In this document: piece after piece, positions 11,359-22,170 of the stretch
How the letters are laid out: each line of letters starts with the position of its first letter
Numbering within the stretch: position 1 is the first letter of the stretch
From: Lantana camara
Taxonomy: Eukaryota; Streptophyta; Magnoliopsida; Lamiales; Verbenaceae
Length of the DNA stretch: 64,000 bases
Assembly (NCBI GenBank): GCA_037501455.1
Contig: CM074864.1
Coordinates: forward strand, 26,034,001-26,098,000
Reading direction: 5' to 3'
The notes under the pieces: generated by a model
Databases searched by the model: none
The model's input: the letters and a program-made list of their open reading frames with translations, nothing else
What the model was told of the DNA's origin: nothing
Translations under genes and position numbers: made by a program

Positions 11359-12593
11359 AGTTAGATACGTGTTTGATATGTACTTTGTGGGAATTGGCCC
11401 GTTTGTTATGAAATATTTGAAAAACGCTTTTATATATACGTAAGTTATATTTTCATTTGTTTGTTTTGAAAAGGGTTGGTATGTGTTTGAACTAGCGAGT
11501 TATGGCATTGAAAGATAAGTCTGAATTTTGAAAATTATGAAGTTTGAACTTTGAAAGTTAGAACTGGGCCCGGAGAATTGTACAAAGGAGCCCCGGGACG
11601 GTGTTGGGCCATCGGGTCATTCTCGAGTATGGTCTCCACTTAGAAATGATCAACCCAAAACCCACCAGGAGGTTTAGTGGGGATGGAATCCTCGACCGTG
11701 AGCGTCTTGAAACTCAGGAGCTATATATTTAGAATGATGGTTATAGATTGCCACCCTCCCATCAACCAGAGAAGAGGTATGTGTGTTTGATTCTGTTTTC
11801 GTTAGAATCTCGAATTCAATTTTGATTATGAAAGGAGTTAGGTTGGTTAGAAACTCGTACTCGCCGAGTTGTGTGATTTAGACTTTGAACTTGGTTCGTG
11901 AAATGGGAGTGGGTTCCTAATTGCTAAAATTTGGTCGATTTTGGCATTTGGCCTTAACTCTTTCCTATATACCTAGTATCACATGCTAAATATTTTAGAT
12001 TGGAAAAACCATGCCGCGGATCATGAACTTTTTAGTTTTGAATATGCTCTGCTCTTATGCATATGTTCGTGTGAGTAAAACACACTCACCAGTCTTTAGG
12101 ACTGATCCCTCCTCGTTGTCTTCTTTTTTTCCCTCTTTGTTTCTTTGAGTTTGCAGGTGCAGGTTTCGGTTCGAGCTAGGCGGCGGTCTTTCTTTTGAGT
12201 TGGTCGAGTCCTTTAGTCGGGTCTTTCGCATCTCCTGCATCTTTACTTTCCCTTATTGGTATTATGTATAAATATGTATGAAATATGATTTCTGATTCGA
12301 ACTTTGATACTTGTATGAATTATTTGGCCCGGGGTAGGCATAATATGTATATATTGTATTCATTTGAACATGTTGGTATATTCGTATGTTTGAGATCCTG
12401 TTGCTTTCGTATTTATTTTTGATTACTTTGCGCACTCCGTGTTAGGGTCTAGACTGCCTAGCCCAGGAGAGATTTTGTTTGTCTCTCGTTCGTTGTAGCT
12501 TGGTGCGTGTGCAGAGTTCCCATTTCGTTACACGTGTCGGGCTATGGTGCAGGGGATGTAGTGCTCTTCGCTCCAGGGTCCTACATCCTAAAG

Positions 12594-12607
12594 TGGTATC
12601 AGAGCTC
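12594..12607 (+). other. Primer-binding site of E (tRNA-iMet)
   Basis: TGGTATCAGAGCTC, eight bases after the LTR end at 12585, identical in form to the sites of the G elements. Confidence 0.9.
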
Positions 12608-12802
12608 TTGGTTGCAAAACCGGAGCTCTAGTGTCGTGTCTGGTCTGTCTAGGTCGTTCGGCTTAGGATTATGTATTTGTTTGCATTTATTCTCACTTAT
12701 ATGTGACTTATTTTTTATTATTTGTATTAATTGTGCACATGAACATGCACTTACTAATCGACATGCACCTATATCTATATTGTAGTTGTTGAGCTTTTCA
12801 GG

Positions 12803-12893
12803 ATGCCACTGCATTTACAACACTTCGGTCAACCTTCCCATCAACAACCTTGCCCATCCTTTAACGCTGAAGAGTTCATGACCGCGATGTACC
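12803..12893 (+). pseudogene. Start of a Ty3 gag gene, cut by copia-1
   Basis: An ATG at 12803 follows TTTTCAGG, the same context as the gag start of K (17688). The frame is open for about 30 codons, rich in Pro and Gln, and includes an NAEEF motif like the NAENI of K. It is interrupted at 12894 where the copia-1 LTR begins. The remainder of gag and pol is not found elsewhere in the window. Confidence 0.6.
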
Positions 12894-13355
12894 TGTTAGG
12901 AATAGTGCCCTTAAAGCAGATGTTTGCTTTACTATTTCCTTGTAAAATCACAAATAGTCTTTGAATAATAAACGAAATATTTTTGATCATAGGCAATCAC
13001 TTCTTTATGTGCTTATTTATGTCTGTTTGGGTTGACTATACTTTACATGTACTGAACTCTCTTAATCCGATGAGGCCGTTAAGAACTTTGTCCTTGTGGG
13101 AACGGCACATGAAATAAGTTCTTAACTCCATAGGCGAGGATTAGAAACTTCTCCAAGTCAATGAGTCCGATAGACAGTGGGAGTGTCGACCTTGACTCTG
13201 CTGAGACTTGCTTATGTGAATATGTCCTTTTGAAGGATCACTCAGTTTCATGGAGTGATAAGTGCATACGTTGATGCGTTCATAATACATAAGGGTGATT
13301 GTTACAAGAACTTCATCACTGAGATGTCCCGCGTGAGAATATTCCTAAATGGAAA

Positions 13356-13375
13356 GGAAGTTTCCAGAAACTTCC
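13356..13375. other. Hairpin in copia-1 LTR
   Basis: GGAAGTTTC-CA-GAAACTTCC is a 9-bp perfect stem. The homologous site in copia-2 (45636-45667) keeps the stem but has a 12-nt loop. Confidence 0.8.
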
Positions 13376-14463
13376 AGATTAGGAAATAGATCAGGTCAAT
13401 GACGTGATTCATTAATCCTTAAGCTTGAGATTCTGTAATGTCTCATATGAGCTAACTCTGTAATCTTTGATATAGGCTCAAAAGGGTGTCGCCATATAGA
13501 CACCTGAACCACGACCTATGTTGGGATTATATAAGTGGCATATGTAGAATTAGTAGAATCGATAAAGGACCTACACTTGTTAAGAACAAGAATGATCTCT
13601 TACTGATTAAGTTGTTCGTAGTCCATTAAACATTAAACCCTTGGCCAAGGTTGATAAAAGATCAAGACATCTAGAAAATGGGGTTTTCTAGGATTGAGAT
13701 CGAAATGGATATGAAACAAACTTAACTTTAACGATCAAGAATATTTAGGCTCTGAGAATATTCCCATACCTTAGTTCTTGATTGAGAGATGGAGTTGTAG
13801 GAGGATCGTATTTCACTGATTGTTATTGACTGAAAGGTTCTTTGATTCATTTCGTTATTCGGCTAGGGGTCACACACCCATTGCTAGATTACGGTAATGT
13901 GATCTGTGAAGTGATTAATGAATTAGGGAATTAATTAATCACTGTCACTGCTAATTGAATAATATACCTAAAGGGTCACACACAAATGCCAGAACACGAG
14001 GGTTATGGTAGGATGTTAATTGGATTAACGAATGATCAAAATATTTGATCGAAACGAGGCATAAAAATGTGACTACTACCACGTGTCACGTACACGTGGC
14101 CTCGTGCGTGTGGTTTATTCCACACACGAATTCTTTTCTAGAATTAATTAATTAAATTGTAATTAATTAATTTTGGTATTTTAATTAATTTTGAATTAAT
14201 TGTTAAGACTATTCTTAAATAAACTTAACCCCATAAATAATTAATTGGGAATTAAATTATTTATTGAATATTGACTTTTGACTTTAAGAAAGTAGAAAAG
14301 TCAAACTTCCTATTGTAGGAGAGAGAAGTCTTCTCTTGCTAGACTTGGAGAACAAGTTAAGACCTTATTATTCAAACCAAATTATTAATAAAATGAGTTA
14401 ATTAGTGAGCAAGAAAACAATCTCATTGGTTCTTGAAAACCCGAGGGGGTTCGAACCATATAG

Positions 14464-14471
14464 TATAAATA
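14464..14471 (+). promoter_or_regulatory. TATA box of copia-1 LTR
   Basis: TATAAATA in the context ATATAGTATAAATAAAGGGG, after a long AT-rich stretch. The corresponding place in copia-2 reads CTTTAAATAG. Element K begins nine bases downstream of its last base, so the expected transcription start is separated from the TATA box by 10.7 kb. Confidence 0.7.
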
Positions 14472-14474
14472 AAG

Positions 14475-14479
14475 GGGTT
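14475..14479. other. Left target-site duplication of K
   Basis: GGGTT directly before the K 5' LTR, identical to 25172-25176 after the 3' LTR. Confidence 0.95.
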
Positions 14480-15683
14480 TGTAACATCCCGACCGATCAG
14501 ACTTTCAGGTATATTTTTATGTGCGCGATTTAATTAATTAATTACGTGAATACTTGATAGTTATTAATTCTTATGTGGATATTTGATAATTATTTGGTTT
14601 AAGAATGAATTTGTTTTGAACGTTTAAACCCTCTATGCTTGAAATTTTGCCCTATTCGTATCCGATTTCAATTCTGTTTCTTACGAATTTTTGATATGCG
14701 TGAATTACTTGAGTTATGAACTTGACTATATGCTCGTTTTATGTTTTGGAATTTATTTGGTTTGTCTTTTGATTTTATTTTGGAGACGGAACCTAAATGA
14801 GGCTAAAGAGCATTTAGCGCGCCTTAGGTTCCAGGAAGCACAAATTGAGCTCGAGAATTCGGATTCGAATTCCGTCACCTCCGTTGAACTCGTATCCATG
14901 ATTCGGGTTCAATAAACATAGCCTCATATTTTTCTAAGCTCATGTAGACCTCCGAAATTTAACCGAAACAAGCCTCGTATGCCATTTTAGACCTTTGCCC
15001 ACTCTTTTATTCATAACTTTTGATATATTTGACCAAATTAAATAAACCTTTGCCCCACATACTCCTAACATACTCCTATATCAGCCATAAGCCCCTCATT
15101 TCGTTCCAACCTTGGAGAGAAGAGAGAAATAGCTGCTCAAAACCGAGACCAAGAAGGAAGCAAAAATAGACTATTCACCTTTCAACCTTTTGAGCTCAAA
15201 TCCTCATCAAATCCTTCCATTTTCGAAAGGTAATCTTGGAATTTGTTTCTCCATCTTCTCTTCTTTGTTTAGATACCTTATTTGCTCAATTTGGTGGTGA
15301 TTTGATCAAGATATGAATATTTCTATGAATAGTAAGGGTTTTGCCAAATTTGAAGATATAGCTTGATCTCTTGGAGTTTCGTTGGAGTTTTTGTATCCTA
15401 ATTGATCTTATGACATTATAATATAAGTGTATGGTCTGATTTTGTGAGAATCTAGGAATCTTTAGGTTTCAATTTGGGTTTTTGGAGTTTTTGGCATAAA
15501 CTTGAAGATATATATATCTCTTGCATTCCTTCACTTGAATCTTGATGTTTAGCTTGGATTTTGACATGGATTGAGTGAATATATGACATATTATGATCCT
15601 AATATGATCTATCTTGAGTTTGCACGAATTTGGATGAGTTTTGGAGAGTTTTGGGGCTGAAAAATCGAGTTTTTTTGGCTTCC

Positions 15684-15817
15684 GACTCAAATCCACGGGG
15701 GTGGATTTTCCCTTTGAAAAAAATCCGCCGGGGTGGATTTGAGTCAGAAACTCCTGGAAAATCCATGGGGGTGGATTTTCCCTTTGAAAAAAATCCACCG
15801 GGGTGGATTTAGGTCAG
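15684..15817. repeat. Palindrome array, AATCCAC(GGGG)GTGGATT type, 70-bp period
   Basis: Two tandem 70-bp units start near 15691 and 15761. Each contains AAATCCAC/GTGGATTT arms around a G run, then AAATCCGCC..GGGTGGATTT. In the first unit the flanks GACTCAAATCC and GGATTTGAGTC also pair, so hairpins are nested. The array is repeated in the 3' LTR at about 23377-23510. Confidence 0.9.
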
Positions 15818-16127
15818 TGGCTCCTTTTGCCCCAAACTTCGATTTTCTTGTTTCGTTTAGCATTCTTTTCGCTTTCTCAACACTAATTTGATCCCCATGC
15901 TTCTTCTAACATGTTATATTGTGTGTTAAGATTTATGTTATGAATTTATAGTTTGTTTTACATCCTCGTTTATGATATGTGAGTTCATATGCAATGTGTG
16001 ACCTTATATGACCTAAACATGAATTCATCTCATTTCATTTGCATCATTTACACGCATGTGCATTTGCCGAGCGTTTATGTGGTACATATTGAGTCTAAGA
16101 GTATCCCTTGTTATTTTTTTTGTGTAG

Positions 16128-16205
16128 TTGACCCTCCCGTTGACGACGAGGTTGTCCCTTAGGCGTCCGGTTCGCTTTCTTTTGTCACCGCTACGTGTTC
16201 GGAAG
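16128..16205 (+). other. Putative LTR leader exon 2 in K
   Basis: A 78-nt segment between a T-rich acceptor (TTTTTTGTGTAG) and the donor GAAG/GTGAGG. The motif CCCG..GACGAGG inside it recurs in the middle exons of L, A, C and D. Splicing is inferred from conserved sites and has not been shown. The matching segment in the 3' LTR is 23821-23898. Confidence 0.5.
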
Positions 16206-17486
16206 GTGAGGTTTTATTCTTTTAGATATTATGACCTAAAACCCTAAATGTTTTTAATCCCGCATGCGATTTTTGTATACTATATGTTAAATATATGTAT
16301 GGTATGTACTTTGAGGACTTGTTCTCTTTGTTATAAGTTTTTGAAAACGATTTGTATAAGTACATAAACTATTTTACATTTGTTTTGAAATCCTTTCATT
16401 AAGTGTGAGTGTGTAAGCGAGCTTTGAACTTTGAAAGAGAAGTTTACGAAATTATGAATTTTGAATTATGATTTGGGCCCGGAGAGTGGCATGGTATCTC
16501 GGGACGGCCGAGGGGTCGCCGGGCTCTTCCATCAACACTTTCCTTTGAGAGTCTCGCCTAACCTTAGGAGGTTGAGGAAGGGCATTTCTCTTGAGCAGGT
16601 GGATTCAACCACCGAAGGTTTCAAGGAAGTAATTAACCTTGTTTCGTGTGAATTTGACCGATAGTTAGGGCCATCAACCCTTCTATCACCCGAAGAAGGA
16701 TGGTTTATGAATTTTGCTTTGATTATGTCTTTGTTTGTGGGAGTTGGAGGTATAACTCGTACTCGCCGAGTTGTGTGAATTCGTATGATTTATGAAACGG
16801 GAATGGATTCTTAAATACTTAAAATTTGTGATTTTGGCCTATGGCCCTTATTTCTTTTCATTATATATAGTTATTATCACGGGAAATGTTTTAGTTTGCA
16901 AAAACCCTCCCCGGTTCATGGATCCTTTTATGATTTTGATTTGGTGCTTTGCTCTATATGTATTATGAGTGTGTGTGTAGCCCCCTCACTAGTCAATAGG
17001 ACTAACCCTCGTGGTTTTCCTTTCTTTTTCCCATCTTTGAGTTGCAGGTACCGTGGGAGTCGAGCTAGGTGGCAAGTTGTCTTCGAGTCTTACTTGTTTC
17101 ATAGCTCGAGTCATCTTTATTGCATTCGTAGTGGTTTATGTCTTATGTTTATGAAATTTATTTTCCGAATACTTTGATACTTGAAATGTTTTGGCCCGGA
17201 AAGGGCATTGTAAATTTGTAATTGGAAATATTATGCTCTTATGACTATGTGATATGTATATATGTGATCTTGGGGAATTTTGTATGAATTGCTTTTATCG
17301 CTTCCGCTATACCATAAACTATTTTATGCTCTGAATGAGGGTTAGGCCGCCTAGCTAGAGAGTGAGTTTTGTTTGTCTCCCGTTCGCTATTGTTCGATGC
17401 GTGTACGGATTCTCCATTCCACTACACGTGTCGGGCTCTAGTGCGGGGGATGTGGTGCCCTACGCTCGGGGTGCTACATCCTTAGG

Positions 17487-17500
17487 TGGTAGCAGAGCTC
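17487..17500 (+). other. Primer-binding site of K (tRNA-iMet)
   Basis: TGGTAGCAGAGCTC, eight bases after the 5' LTR. It differs from the usual TGGTATCAGAGC by one base (T to G at its sixth position), which would leave one mismatch with the tRNA. Confidence 0.9.
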
Positions 17501-17687
17501 TCGGTTTCAAAACCGGAGCTCTAGAGTCGTGTCGGGTCTGTCTAGGTCGTTTGGCTTAGGGTTATGTGATTATTTGCATTCATCTTTACAATTATGTGAG
17601 TTAATTGTTTAAATTTTAATTAATTGCTTCCATGAACATACATTGAACCCCATGCATAAATATTTTCTTGATTTGTGAATTTTCAGG

Positions 17688-20600
17688 ATGCCTCCATGAA
17701 GGAGAAATGATAGGGAACAAACCCCGGATCTTAATCAACCTCCTCCACAAGCACCACCACCTCCTCCATTGAATGCAGAAAATATTGTTCAGGCTCTCTT
17801 AAACCAGTTGCAACAGAATCAAAGGAATAATCCTTATGGGGAGGCTCAAGAGGGTCAAGTTACCCCGGCTTTTAGGGAATTTCGGAACAACAACCCTCCG
17901 AAGTGGTACGGCGGTGATGATATTAAAGCAGAGGAATGGTTGTCAGAAATTTCGGGGATTTGGGAAATATGCCCTGCACCATCTCATGAGAAGGCAGTTT
18001 GCACGGCTCGTTTTGTTCAGGGTCCCGCCTCTAATTGGTTGAAGGCTATGAGAGCTCGGTTAGAAAGAATGGGTGAACAGTTTAACTGGGAAAGCTTCAT
18101 AAGAGAATTTCGCCACAAGTATATCCCACCAAGTGCACGTGAAAGAAGACTTCAGGAATTCACGGAGTTAAAACAAGGGAATCGTTCTGTTGAAGATTAT
18201 ATTTTGGAATTTGAAAGACTCGCCCCGTATGCCCCTCACATCACTAACGATGATACTCAGAAAGCCCGGAATTTTATTCATGGGCTGAGGTATGACGTTC
18301 AGAATGCTCTAAAGGCCGCTACTGTGGACACTTGGGAGAAGGCTACAAGGAAGGCACTGAAAGTAGAAGCTCATAATTTGAGGGTGAAACATCCAGCTTA
18401 CTCTTCGGGGCAAGGTTCGAGCACCGGATCAAATTTGGGTAAGAGGCCTATCTCTCAACATGGGCCTCCGGTCTTCAAGCCCAAAGGTTCTAATCTTTTT
18501 AATAAGAAGCCCCGACCCCAAGGACAAGCTGTGGTACCCGCTCTACCGGCCCCAATTGAGTGTTCTTATTGCGGGGTTCCCAATCATACTGAGGAGACGT
18601 GCCGAAAGAAATTGGGAAGGTGCTATGGTTGTGGGGAGCCCGGTCACATGATCAACGCTTGTCCTAAGAAGAAGGATCCTCAACCCTTGAATACTAGGCC
18701 TCCGAGAGCTCCTATCCAAGCCAGAGCCTATGCACTTGAAGGTGAAGAAGAGGATGCCGAGGTGGATGCAAATGCCGTCGTTGAAGGTACTATTAGCATT
18801 CATGGCATTCCATTACATGCATTATTTGATCCGGGAGCAACGCATTCTTTTATTGCTTCCCGGTGTGTTCCTGCACTTTCTTTGCCTGTTGCTCGCTTTG
18901 ATAATTCCTTTGTTGTGAGTTCCCCACTCGGGGGCAGTTTGGTAGCGGACCGTGTGTTTCGTGGGTGCCCGGTTGTTGTTGAAAATCAAGAGTATCCGGC
19001 AGATTTGATTGAGATGCCTATCAAGAGATATGGGGTAATTTTGGGGATGGACTGGTTGTTTCGACACCGAGCCATGATGGATTGCTTCGCTAAGAAGGTG
19101 ACATTGGGTTCTACGGTATTTGCGGGTCAGAGATTGAAGGCCTGCCCGTTTATATCCTTTATGGAAGTAAGTAAATTGTTCCGGGACGGTGCAACGGGCT
19201 ACGTGGCCTATCTTTTGAATAAACCGAAAGATCAGGCCAAGCTCGAGGAGACGGAGATCGTGAAGGAGTTCCCCGATGTTTTTCCGGAGAATTTGGGGTC
19301 TTTGCCTCCGGATCGGGACGTCGAATTTGTAATAGATCTCTATCCCGGAGCGGAACCTTATGCGAAATCTCCCTACAGGATGGCTCCAGCGGAGTTGAAG
19401 GCGCTGAAGGCGCAACTTGTTGAGCTCTTAGAGTGTGGTTACATTCGCCCGAGCACTTGGGGTGCTCCTGTCCTGTTTGTAAAGAAGAAAGACGGGACAT
19501 TGCGGATGTGTATTGACTACCATGAGCTGAACCGGTTAACGGTTAAAAATAAGTACCCACTTCCTCACATTGAAGAGTTGTTCGATCTTCTTCAAGGTTC
19601 GTGTGTTTATTCTAAGTTGGATTTAAGACAAGGGTACTATCAGTTGCGTATCCGGGAGGAAGACATACCGAAGACGGGTTTCAACACTCGTTATGGGCAT
19701 TTCGAGTTCGTGGTCATGCCTTTTGGTCTTACTAATGCCCCAGCCGCGTTCATGGATATGATGTACCGAATATTCCGGCCCTACCTCGATAAATTCGTGG
19801 TCATCTTTATAGATGATATTCTGGTGTATTCGAGGTCCGTTGAAGATCATGCGCGGCATTTGAGAATGGTATTATCTACACTTCGAGAACATAGATTGTT
19901 CGCCAAGTTTAGCAAGTGTGAGTTCTGGATTGAACGGGTTTCATTTTTGGGTCACTTTATCTCAGGGAATGGGGTTGAAGTGGATCCAGCAAAGATAGAA
20001 ACGGTTATATTATGGAAACAGCCGAAGAATGCCTCTGAAGTGAGAAGTTTTCTAGGGTTAGCAGGGTATTATAGGCGCTTTGTGAAAGACTTCTCGAAGA
20101 TTGCTTCCCCGTTGACTTGGTTAACAAAGAAAGAGGTTAAGTTCGAGTGGGACGAGGCATGTGAGAAGAGTTTTCAAACTCTTAAGGAGAGATTGACTTC
20201 TGCACCGGTTTTAACCCTACCCGAGGGTTCTGAAGGTTACTCGGTTTATACCGATGCATCGAAGGATGGGCTTGGTTGTGTCTTGATGCAAAATGGTAAA
20301 GTAGTAGCATACGCCTCGAGGAAGTTAAAAGATCACGAGAAAAATTATCCCACTCATGATTTGGAATTAGCTGCGGTTGTTTTTGCTTTGATGAAATGGC
20401 GTCATTATCTTTATGGGGTTACTTTTGAAGTTTTTACCGACCACCAAAGCCTTAAGTATTTGTTTACACAGAAGGATTTAAATGTAAGGCAAAGACGTTG
20501 GGTTGAGCTACTTGAGGACTATGATTGTAGAATTCAATACCATCCGGGTAAGGCTAATGTGGTTGCGGATGCTTTGAGCAGAAAGGTTAGTATCTCGAGT

Positions 20601-22142
20601 TTGGGAGCAGGTACAAGTAAACAGAGTTCGGTATCCTTGGTTTCAGAGGCCCGTTTGGCAAATATCTCAGTACAATCGGATTTGAGGCAAAGATTGATTG
20701 AAGCTCAATCTAATGATTTGGAAATTCAAAGATTAGTGGCTAAGGCAAGGATTGATCCAGAGACCAAATTCAGGTTTGATGATTCGGGATTATTCCGGTT
20801 TAAGGCTCGGGTGTGTGTTCCGGATGAACTTAAGCAGTTGGTGTTGGATGAGGCGCATAAGTCGGCTTATACGGTACATCCCGGTACTACTAAGATGTAT
20901 AGAGATTTAAGAAGTTTGTATTGGTGGAACGACATGAAAAGAGATGTGGCCAATTATGTAAGAAGGTGTCAAACATGCCAAGTGGTGAAAACTGAACATC
21001 AGAAACCGGGGGGAACTCTCCAACCACTTCCAATTCCTGAATGGAAGTGGGAGCAAGTGACGATGGACTTCGTGTCCGGCTTGCCAAGGACCAAAGGAGG
21101 TTTCGATGGAATTTGGGTCATAATTGATCGGTTTTCGAAGTCGGCTCACTTTCTCAAGGTCCGGATGTCCGATAAAGTGCCTAAGTTGGCCAAGTTGTAT
21201 CGGAAAGAAATTGTGAGATTGCATGGTGCACCTGTCAGTATTGTTTCAGATAGGGATCCACGGTTTACAGCGAGTTTCTGGCAGGAGTTACAGAAGTGTA
21301 TGGGAACGAAACTTCAGTTTAGTACTGCATCTCACCCACAAACGGATGGACAATCCGAGAGGTTAATTAAATATCTTGAGGACATGCTTCGTGCTTGTGC
21401 GTTAGACTATCAAGACTCGTCGGATGAGTATTTGGATTTGGTCGAGTTCGCTTATAATAACAGTTTTCAGACTTCGATTGGTATGGCTCCGTATGAGGCA
21501 TTATATGGAAGGAAATGTCGATCACCTTTATTTTGGGATATTGATGAATGGAGATGGACAAAGGATGGTAAGCTCGACAGAGCTAAGAAACCAAATGAGA
21601 TCCAAGATACCATCGAGAAAGTGAAAGTGATTCGACAAAGGCTAAAAGCGGCTCAGGACCGACAGAAAAGTTATGCGGACAAAAGAAGACGACCCTTGGC
21701 TTTTGAAGCGGGAGATAAGGTTTTTCTAAAAGCATCTCCTAGAAAAGGGTTTGCTCGGATTGGTAAAAGCGGGAAGCTTAACCCGCGCTACTTAGGCCCC
21801 TTTGTAATTCTTGAACGAGTTGGGGAAGTAGCCTACCGACTTGATCTACCACCGAGTTTGACCGGGATACACAATGTTTTCCATGTCTCTCAACTCCGGA
21901 AACACTATCCCGATGAGTCTTCTATAATTCCAATCAAAGAGGTGCAACTAGAGCCAGATTTGACAATCAAGAAGTACCCGGTTAAAGTTTTGGACCGGAA
22001 GATGCAAGAATTGAGAAACCGGCAAATCCCCTTGGTAAAAGTCTTGTGGCGTGATCAGAAATCCGAAGAAGCCACTTGGGAAACCGAGGAGAAAATGAGA
22101 CAGTTGTACCCGGAACTTTTCAAGACCTCGCTTCGGACTTGA
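17688..22142 (+). pseudogene. Ty3 gag-pol polyprotein, stop at codon 4
   Basis: Encodes capsid and all replication enzymes in one frame of 1485 codons including the stop. By position: gag domain about 17877-18280; two CCHC zinc knuckles (18561-18602, 18621-18662); protease with Asp-Pro-Gly at 18828-18836 where Asp-Ser/Thr-Gly is usual; reverse transcriptase with FIDD (19806-19817); RNase H acidic residues at 20253, 20364, 20439 and 20568; integrase HHCC zinc site (20856, 20877, 20967, 20976) and D,D-35-E (21066, 21249, 21357); GPF module at 21795; chromodomain about 21980-22125. The ATG at 17688 has the usual TTCAGG context, but codon 4 is TGA (17697-17699); a C-to-T change at a CpG would explain it. 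The long open frame after it begins at TTG (17769), which is unlikely to start translation in a plant. The next in-frame ATG, 18048, lies inside the gag domain. Everything downstream is intact. Confidence 0.95.
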
Positions 22143-22170
22143 GGACAGGTCCTTTTGAAGGAGGGAGGTT
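22142..22170 (+). other. Hairpin and polypurine tract of K
   Basis: AGGAC-AG-GTCCT (22142-22153) overlaps the end of pol. It is followed by TTTTGAAGGAGGGAGGTT directly before the 3' LTR. The G elements have nearly the same sequence here. Confidence 0.9.

Larger units (their letters stand above)
9190..12585 (+). mobile_element. 5' LTR of Ty3 element E
   Basis: Type-B LTR missing about its first 30 bp, which lie on the far side of element A. It has the GAGCTCGGGAATTCGG block (9500-9530), palindrome array 10334-10456, first acceptor TTCAG (AG 11160-11161), 73-nt middle exon 11162-11234, second donor GTGAGA from 11235, hairpin CAGTC-TTTAG-GACTG (12090-12104) and second acceptor TTTGCAG (AG 12155-12156). 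The first donor position reads AAAG/ATAAG (9879-9886), so its GT is lost. It ends CCTACA at 12585 and is followed by a primer site. Confidence 0.85.
14480..17478 (+). repeat. 5' LTR of K (2999 bp)
   Basis: Starts TGTAACATCCCGACC and ends GGGGTGCTACA. The conserved dyad GAATTCG-GATT-CGAATTC is at 14855-14872. Putative leader signals are the first donor AAAG/GTAATC (GT 15230-15231), palindrome array, first acceptor TTTTTTGTGTAG (AG 16126-16127), middle exon, second donor GTGAGG from 16206, hairpin TAGTC-AATAG-GACTA (16990-17004) and second acceptor TTGCAG (AG 17046-17047). A possible TATA-like CTATATCA lies near 15070-15080. The 74-codon frame at 14691 also occurs in the 3' LTR and is not considered a gene. 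Confidence 0.95.

Noticed and set aside
14691..14915. A 74-codon frame repeated exactly at 22382-22606
   Set aside because: It lies in the two LTRs of K, so identity is expected; no domain, and it is not open in related LTRs.
17769..17771. Start of the long gag-pol frame at 17769
   Set aside because: The codon is TTG, not ATG. The element's own start is the ATG at 17688 in the same frame, separated by a TGA.
18822..19415. Minus-strand frames of up to 197 codons inside gag-pol
   Set aside because: They are antisense shadows of the well-supported polyprotein and show no known domain.
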